DNA of 64,000 bases from Triatoma infestans. Its lineage: Eukaryota; Arthropoda; Insecta; Hemiptera; Reduviidae. Position 1 is the first letter of the stretch. Every line of letters starts with the position of its first letter. A model generated the notes under the pieces. It did not search any database, had not been told where the DNA came from, and saw only the letters and a list, made by a program, of their open reading frames with translations. The DNA is taken from NCBI GenBank assembly GCA_011037195.1, contig JAAEAF010014368.1, positions 217,560 through 281,559 of the forward strand. Reading direction: 5' to 3'. Made by a program: the position numbers and the translations under genes. Shown here in pieces: positions 1 through 12,142 of this stretch.

Positions 1-56
1 CTTAATTTTCAGTTGAGTTTTAATTAATTTTTTAAAGTTATTATTATTTATAATTT

Positions 57-710
57 ATTATTATTATGCCGGGTTCCTGATGGCGCGGGACCTAAGCCTA
101 TGTGGCTTTTATCCCCCCGATGTCCCCCATATCATTCCCTTAGTTAATCTCCCCCGGTAGCTTACTGGTCAGTCTACAATATCCCAAGATATCCTTAAAC
201 TCCAACCCGCCCAGGCAATCCTGCGAGAGTGGTGCCTCCCAAATATGCACTAACCTAGTACCAGCGAAACGGGGACACTGATATACATAGTGATACACCG
301 TTTCCCTGACTCCGTCGTCGCAGTTCTGACAAATGGGACTAGACGTCCTCCCTATGTTAAACAAGTGTCTAGACACCCAAGTGTGTCCACTACCCCTACC
401 AAGGTCCTCAGACCTGTCCTACTGAGGGACAGGAGATACTCCGAAATTCCCTGTTTATTTACTTTTATAAATCTTTTACCTTGGAGGCACCCCTGCGTGT
501 CCCCCCAGCATTTCTCCAAGACTCTCATCTCCCAAAGGCTAATCTGTTTGTCACGAAACTTCTTTGTGGCGGCAAGGGCTGGTTCGGGACCAGAAAATGG
601 CAACGATGATCCCTCCCTAGCCAACTGATCCGCCCTCTCATTGCCTTCTATTCCCGCATGTCCGGGTATCCAATAGAGACGCACCTTACCCCTCCGAGCC
701 AAAGCATTAT
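57..710 (-). mobile_element. 5'-truncated I/jockey-type LINE, 3' end
   Basis: This is the 3' end of a non-LTR retrotransposon read on the minus strand. It holds an RNase H fragment, a C-terminal zinc finger and a short GC-rich 3' UTR (76-139). The UTR ends in TAA repeats (about 57-75, TTATTATTATT on the plus strand) rather than poly(A), and TAA tails are known for the I clade. The element is cut off at its 5' side near 710. A second copy of the same 3' end lies at 57560-57810 with the same TAA tail, so this is a dispersed family. Confidence 0.75.
140..702 (-). pseudogene. LINE RNase H plus CCHC C-terminus, frameshifted
   Basis: Two overlapping reading frames (702-352 and 376-140) form one broken protein end. 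The first shows the RNase H motif YWIPGHAGIEGNERADQLA, which covers the last RNase H block of I/jockey/R1-type LINE polyproteins. The second shows the C-terminal finger CQNC...HYVYQC (CX2C..HX4C) found after RNase H in these LINEs. One frameshift near 380-392 separates them. Apurinic endonuclease and RT domains are absent. It cannot be functional. Confidence 0.75.
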
Positions 711-715
711 GACCC

Positions 716-2140
716 GTATTTATTGCCTATGTGGGTCCGTAATGCCACATGTCTACGAATACATTATGTGTGTATCTTCGTCAATAGCCCTATTAATATT
801 TATAATTTAAGTTTATAATTGGTATTTTGTGACCTAGTAGTTACTGACAAAAGGACGTCTAGAAAAAGACATCTTAAAAAAAAGAAACGTTCTTTTGTTA
901 AAGACTTTACTAGATTAATAACATATACTTAGGTTAGACAGCAACCTATTCAAAAAATAAAGACTTGGATAATTAATTATTCGAAATTTTAGTGTAAATT
1001 GTAATTTTTTTATACAAGGGTTTAGTAATTAATTTTTTCCTCGTTATTTCATTTTATTTTATTATTATTATTTTTTTTTTAAAGCCAATAAAAACATATA
1101 GTATATGGATGACGAGTGTTTGACTACAGATCTGATAACCTTCCCAATTAATAAAATCTACCCAACACTTTGCTACGTGGGTAGATTTATGAATCAGTGT
1201 ATGTGCTGTGTGCCCTGTTCACTGTCTCTGTCTATGACAAGCATTACAACACCTGTCCCCAGTACTGTTTTACAGCCGCCGGCCAATGCACATCATTCCA
1301 TCTCACTTTCTCCGCCAATGGCTATGGAAGCTTGTACTATCTCACTTTTTCTTTTTTTTTTATTTTTTTATTCCACACAAAACTCCCAGTAAATTGTGTC
1401 GTGTCAGTGCCGACTTCAAATTAGCATTCAAATATCGAGATATATTTCCAACGTAATAGGGATGCCACACAACTTACGATGTAATCATTTTTTTCATTCC
1501 CAACTTCTCTTCCATTCCACCAAACTTCCTTTCTCTCTTTATTGTTCTGTTTGTTTGTGTCTTTTTATTTTTTTTAAACACTATAATAATTTATTTTTTA
1601 AAAATGAACTATATTCTCACGCAAAGATAAAAATAATAATAAATAAATAAAATAAAAAAAATAATAATAATAAGAATAAAAGAAAAATAAACTAGAAATC
1701 AGATACATTCGTTTGTTTCATACAAATTAGTCGAAAATGTTATTTGAAGAAAAGAAAACCAGAATGAGAAGGTTATATTACCATGTTTTTGTTTTCCTTT
1801 ATGCTAATGAATTTAAATATGTTAATGCTGATACAAAACAAAAAAAAACTCTTGTAGAAAATAAATTTAATTCTTATTTATCCTTGTTAAAGCTTATATT
1901 TTTAAGTTCCCAACTTGGGATATCATTTTAACATATACATGCACTAAAACGAAAGATACAGTAATTTTAACCAGAACTTAAAACGAGAATTGTTGTTGCT
2001 ACAAATATTATGTTACCACATGCTGTACAAATTAAACTAAGTTTATTTTATTTTTTTATTTTAATATTTTTTTATAAACCATTTTCTACTCTTCGACTTC
2101 CTGCTAAAAGGAAAAAAAAAAAATCGATGAGGATTTTAAA
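716..2140. other. AT-rich unassigned interval
   Basis: No gene is recognised. A perfect 11-bp inverted repeat (1154-1164 with 1178-1188, AAATCTACCCA) forms a hairpin. A short frame at 1197-1424 is cysteine-bearing (CALF...CPQYCF...C) but has no family I recognise. The remainder is (A/T)-rich with short poly(A/T) and AAT runs (1610-1690). Confidence 0.5.
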
Positions 2141-2143
2141 TTA

Positions 2144-2225
2144 TACAGTGAAAAACGTTTAACACGAAACTGAGGGGACCGAAATAATTTTTCGTGTTAA
2201 AAGAATTTCGTGTTAAGCGTATAAA
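2144..2225 (+). repeat. possible pogo/Tigger-type terminal inverted repeat remnant
   Basis: The stretch starts CAGTGAAAAACG after a TA and contains the recurrent submotifs AACACGAAA, TTCGTGTTA and TTCGTGTTAAGCG. CAGTG... termini with internal TTCGTGTTA subrepeats are known from pogo/Tigger-like DNA transposons. No matching opposite terminus or transposase was found in the window, so this is an orphan end. The identification rests on pattern memory only. Confidence 0.35.
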
Positions 2226-2317
2226 ATAACGACAGAGAAAAAAACCTCATCAGTCTCTGTGTTCCCTTTCGTGTTTATCCTAGCATTGGACAAGGATTCC
2301 GGCCTTTAACAATTCTT

Positions 2318-2373
2318 CATCATGAGGTCAATGACCACAAAATGAAGCAGGCTACCACTGAAAATGTCTCTGA
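2318..2373 (+). repeat. single arm of foldback family F
   Basis: This matches the right-arm end of the elements at 52643-52861 and 59859-61109 (GATGACCAC...AGCAGGCTACC...AATGTCTCTGAT). It is only one arm and has no visible inverted partner or duplication. Confidence 0.55.
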
Positions 2374-2395
2374 TAATTAGAAGCATTAATATAAT

Positions 2396-2520
2396 TCCAA
2401 ATTTTGAAGAAAACCGCTTAACCGGAAGTATAACTTCCGAATAGGTTTTTGAATTTTATCCAAAAACGGGTACAACGATTTTACTACATATTACAAAATA
2501 TTGTATATATTTTATATTAT
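2396..2520 (+). repeat. scrap of modular repeat RPT-1
   Basis: It contains the unit landmarks 'AAATTTTGAAGAAAACCG', 'ACCGGAAGT' and 'AAAACGGGTACAACGATTTTAC', in the same order as the ~300-bp units of the RPT-1 copies at 13435-14430 and 55745-56715. Confidence 0.5.
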
Positions 2521-5500
2521 AAAATCTAATAGAATAAAGTTTTGCTAGTTGATTCTTGAAATATTTCTAAGTTATTTATGCAACTAAAACATTCATTTTT
2601 TTTTTTATGATCAGTATTTTATTTTGTTCTGACTTAAGGATAAAAAATGTTAACAGCAAGTTTTTATTTAATCAATATACAATAAAGTTTAAAAAATTTG
2701 AAATAATAAAAACAAGAGTACAAATAAAAAAAGAGATAGAATGAACACTACGTATTGATTGTACAGTAAATTTGGCTCTGACCAAAGTAACCTGACAAGT
2801 TTTTTTTAATCATTAGCAATGCCAGCATCAGATAAGATTTGTTTTCAGCGACTATAAATCTGAGGTTTGTCAATTCACAACAGAAATTGGAAGCTTTTTT
2901 TAAAAATGTTTGATATCATTTGACATTCAACATTGGCATTATTATTCTACCAATCAATGTATTCATTTATGTATTAAAATAATTTATAATTCAGTTATTG
3001 TTTATTATAAATTATGATTCATTTATTACATTTATCATGTTATTATGTTTATTGTCTATGTGTTTGATTCATTGCAATAAAATCATTTGAAATTCGAGAT
3101 TCTTTTTGCTTCAGTTTTTCTACAGCTTAGCAAGATAGCGTAATTGTAAACATTTACCATTTTATGAAGCTTATTCAAAATTGTTTTTATTATAGCTTCA
3201 TATTTCGACTACACGTAAGATGGACCAAGACTTCAGAGAGATATTATTGCTTGTGGATTTGACTAATCAAATGTATTAAATTATATAATTAATTACAATA
3301 ATATTAAATTATAATTAATAACCTGCTTAATTAGCTTAATTGGTACGTAGATGTTATATGCATAAAGGGAGATTGAGATAAAGCCAAATCTACTGCGACC
3401 AAAAAGATATATTGCTGCTCCCTGATGGGGAAATTCAAGTCCTAGCTTCCGGCGATTTTTCGTTTTTGAGATATATTGTTCACACACAGACGTATTATTC
3501 AAAGAAGCTTTTTTTCTTTCAAGAGAACACTTCTTTCTCAAGCTCTTGTGCTTTACAGGGTCGAGATTGATATGTAAAGCCTCTAACGATCAGTTCAAGC
3601 GATCTTTGGTTGTACATTGAATGTTGACGTCATTATGTGTAGGTGCGAGTATGTCTCAAGTTGGGATGCCCCCCTCAGACAGCAGGAACCCTGGAGAACT
3701 GGCCAATCTATTTCCCCCACAGGGATTAACTGTCTTTACTCCATTTTTTCAATAATTTCCTAGAATGTTTTCTTAATTGATTCAATTAAATAAATCTGTC
3801 CCCTTTAAGTAAATTTGAATTAAGATGTGCGCGTATTTAAAAACGCCACTTTTCGCTTTAATTATTGGTTTCAGTATGGACGATTTACTATGCAATTTAC
3901 TTACTATGGTAAATGATATGTTATTGTAAGTTTGGCGTTATACGGAGTGACATTAAGAGTCAGATGTTGCATAATTAACTGGAAATTTTAGGAACCCAAT
4001 TGGTGGATCAATTTTGACTGTTAGGCAATTAGATGAGATTGCTTAGTTTATCAAACCGGAGCAATTTCGACGGCTGTTAGAAGTGCACAATTCAGAGAGA
4101 TTACAATCTCTAGGTACAAACTTATTCATCTGTTTATGCCTTCTACATCAATTCTCAAATGGAGCCTTTCTGCTGCTGGAGGTTGTCTGGCTTGGAAAAG
4201 CAGATACACCGATAGGTTGTCATTCATAACAGTGGCAGGAATAAGAGAGCTCAATGCTCTGAATTCCTAATGTCTTTTGAAAGCATAGATGCGGTAGTAA
4301 GTTGAGCGTGAGAAACAATACATTTTGTATCGTCTGAAAAACCATGAGCTTAATAACCCGAAGATGGTTGATAATGTTGAATAGATAGTTGACTAGACAA
4401 TAGACAATGCTGGGCAATATCAGACGAATTGCCCAATTTAACTTTCTTCTTGTTTTTATTTGTGATAAATTTCTGTTATTTATTCTTGTATCAGCGTCAG
4501 AGCTTAGATTAACCAGATAAGGCAAGAAATAAGAAAAAGAAACTATCCCCGACGGACATAATCTCAAATAAGTCAAAGAACATTGCAAACCTAATCAAGA
4601 AAAAAATGTACTGTATTACCAGAATTATTTACCTTAAAAATTATTCTTGAATATCAAATTTAATGGATAAAATGAGAGATCCAAAATGTAATCCGCATGG
4701 ATTAACCTAAATGGATGGGAACAACGAAGTAAAATTATTATCATTGATCATATTATCTTTGAAATGTGCCATAAATCAGCTATAACAAAATGGGGGGCGT
4801 CAGTAACTTCCAACTGATTGTGACATCTGTTTTCTTTAAATTTCAATAAGTTTTTTATTTCAGTAATGTATTGCAATTATGAAAACCGATTGGTCCATGC
4901 GTATCTCTTGGTCTAAATTGTGTCAGGGTGACTGCATTCTGCGGCCATCTAGCTCCTCCATTGGCCTTGAACGGAAATAGCAACATTCATTTCTCCCTAG
5001 ACTATTGTTAACCAAGTTTAGTTAACAATGAATGAGCTAAGCATCTTTCCGCCTGAGTGATACTTTTATTGTCCTTTTGTTGTTACCTATGGAAAGTTGT
5101 TATATATATGTGTATTGTTACATACATGTTATCATAAATATTTGTTTTTATGTACATGTTATATATAAGTTGTTATGTATATGTTGTAAATAACCTATAG
5201 AAAGTTGTTATCTAACCTCGAACTGAAGATGAGAAGACAGTTGCTTTAATTAAGAAAGTAATAACATTACCAAAGAAATTAATGTTTTAGTAAATGTTGC
5301 AACAATGAAATCCAGCATCGAACGATTTTTTCTCTTTGTATAAACATCTTTGATTTTGTTATTTTTACATAACTTTGTGCAGGGGTGGCAAACTTCCAGT
5401 CTTCTGGGATCTTCTTCCCCATTTATTTAGGAGCAACTTACTTTGGAGGGATGGGTCTGTGGAGGGTTTGGCACCCCGACACATATGTGAATGAATGGTC

Positions 5501-5780
5501 GTATGAATGCGAGCTTCTTTATTGTATATAGGTAGGATTTTAAGTTAGGTTAGATTTTTAATGTGGTGGTGGAGAAATATCGAGTGCACCACCGGAGCTT
5601 TTTAATTAGGTATAAGATTTTTTAGCTTGAGTATATCGTGACTGTATTTATAGATATGAATGTACTAATTAGAATGAATGTTTTTAAAATGAATCTGATT
5701 GTTAGAATGTGTATGGTAAAAATCATGAATCTATTTGTATGAATATAGTACTCACTTAGTTTTTTTAATCCCAAGTTTAG
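2521..5780. other. unassigned interval
   Basis: No gene is recognised. A weak RPT-1-like scrap lies around 3410-3500 (minus; 'CGATTTTTCGTTTTTGAG', 'TTCACACACAGAC'). A direct repeat ('CCTATGGAAAGTTGTTAT' near 5086 and 'CCTATAGAAAGTTGTTAT' near 5192) brackets a TATGTACATGTTAT-rich stretch. The rest is AT-rich, with no coding or structural signal I can support. Confidence 0.4.
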
Positions 5781-6118
5781 GTACTAAATAGACAAGAGGA
5801 GAATTGGGCGAGCTGGCTCACTTTTTTTGCGGGGAGACTTTCCCCGCACCCCCTGCCCCTTTGGTTACGGCACTGCTTCATCCCCTCACTCCACCCTCTC
5901 CCAGCAATCATAGATTTCGACGAGCATTCAGGCCACGCACACTTAAATCCTAATGGTGGCCTAAATGCTCGTCAAAATCTGTGATTGATGGGAGAGGGGC
6001 GGAGTGAGGGGGTTGAAGCAGTGCCGTAACCAAAGGGGCCGGGAGTGGAGGGAATGTTGCCCCGTAAGAAAAGTGCTCCAGCTCGCCCATTTCTCCTCTA
6101 CTATTGACTTTAGTAATC
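5781..6118. repeat. GC-rich near-perfect palindromic (foldback) element
   Basis: Two ~145-bp arms (about 5781-5942 and 5955-6118) are inverted copies of each other with few mismatches. Shared landmarks are 'GGGCGAGCTGG', 'CCCCTTTGGTTACGGCACTG', 'CCCCTCACTCC' and 'GACGAGCATT.AGGCCA'. The loop is only about 12 nt. The arms are far richer in GC than the surroundings. No ORF or transposase is present. It could be a foldback MITE or a snapback element; no unambiguous target duplication was seen because the arms extend to TACTAAA at the outer edges. Confidence 0.75.
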
Positions 6119-7600
6119 TACCTTCGTTTCTTTAATTAAGAGTGTAGTAATTTGTGAGGATGTTCAATTTTAGTATAATGTATGTTATTAGTATAATTTA
6201 GGATGATTATCACGTGCAATAGACCTTAGATGTTGTGCATCTTAAAAAATTCGAATGGTATCAGCCATATATCAGTTGCAATATGCGCAGAATATGTTTT
6301 TACATTTTTCACACCCCTCCCGCCCAACGTTCGCTTTTTACCAAATAGGTGTCTCCCAAATAACTTATTCTACGTTATTAATAATAATTTAAAAAAATAA
6401 CTTGGGTTTATACATAACATATAAATGTTTTTAACTACAAAGTGGAATCGAGCAGAATGATGGTTTGTCTATTAATGCACCTTAACTAAGTCTATATTTG
6501 GAAATAGGGTAAGTGTAACGTATGAGTTGTAAGGGGTCACTGTAGAAGAAGTTCATATTGTCAAGCTTAAAAGCACGCACGTTCATCATGATCCCTAAAA
6601 AAATTGACTAATCCACTTCCCACTTTCTCCTATGGGTGATGCCAATACGGGGGCGCGCATTTTATATTCTTCTCCTTCTAAAGGGCGTGAAAGGATAAAG
6701 TCTGCCAAGCGCTCTCTATGATCGAATTATTCCTTTCACGGATAGCCAGAGATTATAAAACAGAACTGTCAATACGTTAAATGAAATTCTTTTTTTAAAA
6801 ATTAGAAGACAATAAGCGTAGGTATTGGTTATATTTCTTTTATAATTATTCTAATTGAGAATAATGATAGCCTTGTGTGTACTCTGAAGATAATTTTATA
6901 ATTATCAGATTAAATGCAATAATGGTGTTTATTTTGAAAACAAAGCGGTGGATTATTGTTTATTAACGTGAATTATTTAATGCAATGTAATTGCTTGTAT
7001 TGTTCAATTTGAATTACCACTGTTATCAATTATCAAACAAATTATTGATTATCTAGTTGAAGACAATTCTCCTAGCTAATAATGGTAAGATGTATTTTGT
7101 ACAGGTTAATTAGTAACAATAGTTATAATGCGGAGGAGTGTTCATCTAACGATCCAATATTATAAACATTACATACCTTCATAAATATCTTGTCAGCCGT
7201 AATCTTTATGTACATCCGTAGAGCTCTGTTTTTTTTTTTAAAGAAATATAAAAAGAAAAAATCTTGATCAAGAGTTGATTATGATTATTAGTGCACGTTG
7301 CTTTATTCGGACATCCTAATCAGACATGAATGTAGTGTCACATCTATACAATGAGAAAGTTTAAGTTGGTTACTACTACGAAAACCCTTGAAAACTTACA
7401 ACGTCTTCTTCCTTTTTCTTAATGTAGCATAATGGAGGCAATAGGAACGTGCTCCATAGGGATGGAAGTTATATTTAATATGTCCATCGGATCGTTAAGA
7501 AGTTGATGGAGCAAGCTACTCGGAGTAATTGTTATGATTTTCCTGAGTTTATTTATGGAATGAACCTCTTTACAGCCTTATTTTCTTTTTTTATTACAAA
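6119..7600. other. unassigned interval
   Basis: AT-rich sequence with no coding, RNA or repeat feature I can support. Confidence 0.4.
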
Positions 7601-8540
7601 CTAGCTAACCCGCCCACGCTTCGCTGTGGCTTAGTCTGATTTTTAGGCTTAACCATGCGTGATTTTGATAATTTGTTTCGATGCTTTGGGATAACCTGAC
7701 TACTAATTCTTCTTTTGAATGTACAATGTTGAGAAATTAAATGGGAAGGTGATTTTTCCCGTTTCTGGATTTGTAGGACCAGTGCCATTACCGAAAATAT
7801 GGCAGCTGTTGGATCGTTTTGAAGTAGAACTCTCATATTCGTTATTAAATGAATTGTTTTTACTGTACTCCAAAGAGTTGAATATTTCAAGCAGGCATGG
7901 AATTCATCGGCTGGTTTGAGCGAGGTATCACTGGAAGCGTTTGCCTGAAATCACCGGAGAGTAATACCAATGCTTCACCAAATGGAACTTGATTATTTCG
8001 CAAGTCTTTTAAAATTTGGTCTAATGCTTCCAATGACTTCTTATAAGCCATTGTGCATTCATCCCATACAATGATTTTGCACGCCCGAAGAACCTTTCCC
8101 ATTCCTGATGTTTTAGAAATGTTACATGTTGGGTTTTCTGTGAAGTGCACGTTTAGTCATGACACTTTAAGAGGTGATGCGCTGTTCTACCTCTTTCCAT
8201 CAACGTAGCAGCAATACCTGAAGAAGCAAGTGCTAACGCAATATGGCCGTTTGAACGGATTTTAGCTCGGAATTTCCCGTTTCCGTGGGAACTTCGGAGT
8301 TGAGAAAGAGGTTCAGACAGTGAGCCACCATCGCAACGCGTCTGAGTCTGTCTATTTCTGCCAACCACGCGAAACGTTCGGAGAGGTTCCCGTTTCCGTG
8401 GGAACTTCGGAGGAAAAAGTATATATAAACACTCTTATATAGAAATGCAACGTTGTGTAAAAATTTCAAGTCAATTCATCAACTACTTTTCGAGTTTTGC
8501 GGCTACAAACATACGGAAGCTGAATTTTTATATATATAGA
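7601..8540 (-). mobile_element. internally deleted Helitron
   Basis: Read on the minus strand the element starts TCTATATATATAAAAATTCA (8540 downwards) and ends ...GGGCGGGTTAGCTAG (7601). These are the TC 5' end and CTAG (CTRR) 3' end of Helitrons, and the insertion lies between A and T as expected. A hairpin CCACGCTTCGCTGTGG (7613-7628 plus strand) lies just before the 3' end, the usual Helitron terminator. Inside are only broken remains of the helicase. At 940 bp it is a deletion derivative of an autonomous element of several kb. A 25-bp direct repeat occurs at 8274-8298 and 8387-8411. Confidence 0.88.
7720..8290 (-). pseudogene. Helitron Pif1-like helicase fragment, two frameshifts
   Basis: Three frames together cover the centre of the Rep/helicase protein. 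About 8275-8175 reads IALALASSGIAATL..GRTAH. About 8150-7890 contains the Walker B region IIVWDEC and motif III LLSGDFRQTLPVIPR. About 7885-7780 reads LW.TVKTIHLITNMRVLLQND. The frames change near 8150 and near 7890. The Walker A segment and the whole Rep (HUH) nuclease are missing, so it cannot drive rolling-circle transposition. The residues match the Helitron helicase of arthropods better than cellular PIF1. Confidence 0.85.
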
Positions 8541-9874
8541 TTATACATTTAGTTTTTCCAACGTTTCGGCATTTCACATGGCATTATTATAGGATTAACG
8601 ATGTTTATATCTGAAATTTTTACAAAGTGCATAAAGATTTATAATTATATAGAGAAATTGTATATTAATTGAATATTTGTTGTCCACAAATTATAAATAC
8701 CAACCTTATATTATTTTTGCATTCTGACAATGTAGCGTTGTTGGTTGAGTGTTTATGTTATATATATATCTCAGCTGGAAGATATTTCCCTTGTTTTTGT
8801 ATAAAATATATGTTGAGATAAGTAACAGTATCTTACTGTCAAATTATTCCTTTAAGATTGTTGGTAATCTCCGTCAGTATTTGTTGAGGGAATTTTTACC
8901 CAAACTTAAAAAAAATTTTTGAAATAGACATAATACCAAACAAAATATATATATTAAAAAAAAAGAGTAAAATATAAAAAAATTATATTATATAAAATAT
9001 ACAAAGTGCTAAGCTCGCCTTGACACCTATCATCAGAAATGGACTGAAGCAAAAATCTACTTGAGGGCAATAGGCTTTGCAAGCTGAGAGGTTTCCTTAT
9101 GGAGCACTGTAGACTGAAGAGAGATCTAAAGATACTGCCCTAAAAGGTGATAGACTACCTATAGATCCGAAGTTTAGTTGGAGGAGACACCAATGCCCCT
9201 GACGGATTGCGATGCTATCATCAGAGAAGGTGTAGAAGCCTGGGCATATACCGAGTGGTGGAGGAGACGATATCCATTCTAGTAACATCCTAGATACTGA
9301 AATTTCTCAGTAGACACTATTGTAAAGGGTGATGCGGGTTGAGTAGTCTTAACCTGGCTACTCTTCGAAAGGAGTAATATATTTCAAGGCCGCACTACAT
9401 TACCTCACAAAAAAAATGTTCCAGAAAAATTAAGATCTTAGTTTCAAGTTTTTGTCCTTGCAGCAGATCCATTTAAAACGGACATTTTGCTTGAATCTCT
9501 AATGTCAGCTAATATATGTTAGATAACATAAAGTCAAAAATCCTTTTTTGTAACCTTGAAATCAAAATCAAAAGACTGAAGCGTCGCAAAAACTAAAACA
9601 CGCATTAAACTGGTACCTAAGATCCTGATTTTAACAATAACCTTCGTGTCTATGTGAAGGGCAACTTTATCACCAGGTTTGAGTCTGTTGTGAGATTTCG
9701 GGATCAGAGGTAACGGTTTGAAAGAAAACTACAGATATCTTATGTGTTTACGCCATCACATGTCTCATACGTATTTTTGAGTTGAGCGCGGTACTATGGA
9801 AGTTTTGAAAACTTATATTTAGGGGTTAATTTCCAAAGACTATGAAAACGGTTTAGAAGAAGTAAATTTATGTG
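8541..9874. other. unassigned interval with one CGAAACGTTGG motif
   Basis: Directly beside the Helitron, minus-strand 8600-8550 reads a TATAATAATGCCATG..ATGCCGAAACGTTGG motif. This is an (altered) hairpin followed by CGAAACGTTGG and resembles the cores of the inverted-repeat elements at 11725-12142. The remaining ~1.2 kb, including a somewhat GC-richer part at 9010-9400, holds nothing I recognise. Confidence 0.4.
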
Positions 9875-10413
9875 TGTAATGTTTTGGTGTGGATGTGTGT
9901 ATAGGTAGCTTGTGGCGTAGCGTTTTAGCGAAAAGGGCTTGTATGTTTGCTTGAGATAGATTATAAGAATTAAGAGTAATTAAGAACACACTACTTTTTA
10001 TAAATAAATATATTCTGTTAAAATAATAACAACTTATTTGGTTTATAAACTTATTTAATTTATAACTGGCACAGATATTTAGAGAGCGATTCCTGAAGCG
10101 TCCTGTCTGAAGGTAGAGTTAAGACTATATACTCTTTACTCTTTTAAAGCTGATGGCTCTCTTCTTTGGAATTGCTCTCTCTGATTCGCGGGGGAATTTT
10201 CTTACAAAGTTTTGCCCTAACGGGATTTGTGCCTTTGTTTTTCTATTTAGTAATGTCCAGATTTAATATACCTGGTTCTAAAATACATACTTTTTGAAGG
10301 TAAATTCACAGCACTAAAATAATTATAAAATATTAACAAAAATACAATTTTGGATACTATAAAATATTCAGAAACTTTAAACTATTATTTTTCGATTTTG
10401 TTCTTCCACTACA
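9875..10413 (-). repeat. solo LTR, family A2
   Basis: The reverse complement starts TGTAGTGGAAGAACAAAATCG and ends ACATTACA, and aligns throughout to the solo LTR at 47593-48149 (shared '..AATAGAAAAACAAAGGCACAAA', 'CGCTTCAGGAATCGC', '..AAGCCCTTTTCGCTAA'). Flanks read TGTG on the left and GTGT on the right, consistent with a GTGT duplication that lost one T at the junction. No internal retroviral sequence remains. Confidence 0.85.
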
Positions 10414-11712
10414 GTGTAACTCCTTTATTAAATAGCTTCTAAAATTTAGATGATATTGAAAGAGCCGTTATAGACGCATCTGTTGAGACTGACAACCAAC
10501 ATTAACATTAATAATAAATTGTGTAGGATTTAAATTCAATTTATCGCAAAAAAAAATGTCACAGATATTTGTTTCTTATTTATTCCAATAACTTAATGTT
10601 ATAAAAATAATTTGTAAACTTTATATATATTTATTAATAATGTTACTATGGATGACATTTATTTTTGAGATAATAAACAAGAATATTATCTTTTTATATG
10701 TTAATGTACCTTTATACATTTTATTTAAAGATAATATAAAGTAAGAGAGAACTTAGGGTGAACTTGCCATCTCAACTTATTCAGACAAGTTCCATCATTC
10801 AAAAAGCAGAGAAAACCCTTTACGTTCACATCTTGTTCCCATAACTCATGTTTATCCAACTTTATATTAAGGTAAATAAGTCTTAATGGAATTTTCCTTT
10901 AACTTCAAACATCATTGCTACTATCTTTGTATGAATATTAAAATATACAAAACAACAAAAAACTTATGAATAAAATATTATAAAATTTTTCATTTTGTCA
11001 CATTGATTGAACAAAATTATTTCCTATAATTTATCAGTTTCATTCAATTTTAAAATCTTGAATAAAGTAATGTATGAAATGATTATTAATTCTTTTTTTT
11101 TCCTTAACTATAAAGTTTAGACCGTTTATTAACAAAATTATTGTGAAATTTGGAATATAATAGGGATAAATCAGGCTCTACATTTACTAGTTATATTTTA
11201 GCAGTGCCTAGGATAATTTTTTTTCCAACCGTGGCCTTCCTTTGACCTTGTTTTATTCCATATAGACATATGTCCTACAGCAAAGCCGTTTACGCGAGCG
11301 CTTCAGGAGTCCGACCCGTTTATTTTTGTTCCCGCCCGGGTGTTTCTGCTCGTGACTTAATTCTGTCATAAAAGAATTTAGATAGATACTGTTGCTTTGA
11401 ATTTTACCACAGTTTACTTTACAAGCTTGTTCAAGGTGACACCGCTTACATCAAACTCCAATAAACACTTGAAATCTAAACGCAGGTAAATATAAATTTT
11501 GCCGAAAATTTCTGACTGCATAATCTTGTTTTAAGAAAAATCGAGGAAAGTTCTGAGTAAACTTCGGCGTTAAGCTTTCCTAGAAAGTACAATATATATA
11601 AACCATACCTTATACTGAAACGGTGTTATAGAGGAAAGCTTGACGCTATTCTTCCCCCCCCTTAACCTCCCAAAAAATTAATTTTCCTATAAAAATGTTT
11701 CAAATAAATGTG
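10414..11712. other. AT-rich unassigned interval
   Basis: No gene is seen. An imperfect 15-bp inverted repeat (11567-11581 GCGTTAAGCTTTCCT with 11632-11646 AGGAAAGCTTGACGC) encloses a 50-nt AT-rich loop. Confidence 0.4.
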
Positions 11713-11724
11713 ATAGGAATTTAT

Positions 11725-12142
11725 ATAAAAGAATTTGTTGACCGTTGATGAATTAAGTTATGAAGAAATTTGGTAAAGATCGGTCAAGAAAGAAACATTC
11801 AATTATACCAACGTTTCGTCAGAGTTTTCTGTCTTTATCAAGGCTTTAATATATAGATAGTCGTGAAGATGTGGAGAAAGAATTTTTAAAACATACACAT
11901 TTGTTACATCGCATAAACATAAAAATGAAAATTGAAAAGTTATTAGTGTCTTGTCTTAAATCATCTGTCACCAGAAATTTCTGTAGATGATTTAAGACAA
12001 GACACTAGTAAATTTTAAGACACTTTCTCCATATCTTCACGACTTTCTATAAATTAATTGCCTTAATAAAGACAAGAAACACTGCCGAAACGTTGTCATA
12101 ATTGAATGTTTCTTTCTTGACCGATCCTCACCATATTTCTTC
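11725..12142. mobile_element. inverted-repeat element H2 with 12-bp target duplication
   Basis: Long arms (about 11757-11880 and 12020-12142) are inverted copies; an inner pair (AGTGTCTTGTCTTAAATCATCT, 11945-11967 versus 11984-12006) completes a full foldback. ATAGGAATTTAT occurs on both sides (11713-11724 and 12143-12154), which reads as a 12-bp target duplication. Each arm carries CGAAACGTTG preceded by a small hairpin (for example CAG..CTG). There is no ORF. The long duplication argues for a retroposed element; Penelope-like elements with inverted copies are one possible source. Confidence 0.7.

Noticed and set aside
1105..1424. Short cysteine-containing frames that might be an exon
   Set aside because: No recognisable domain, no convincing splice-site pair, and overlapping frames in low-complexity context; left as unassigned.
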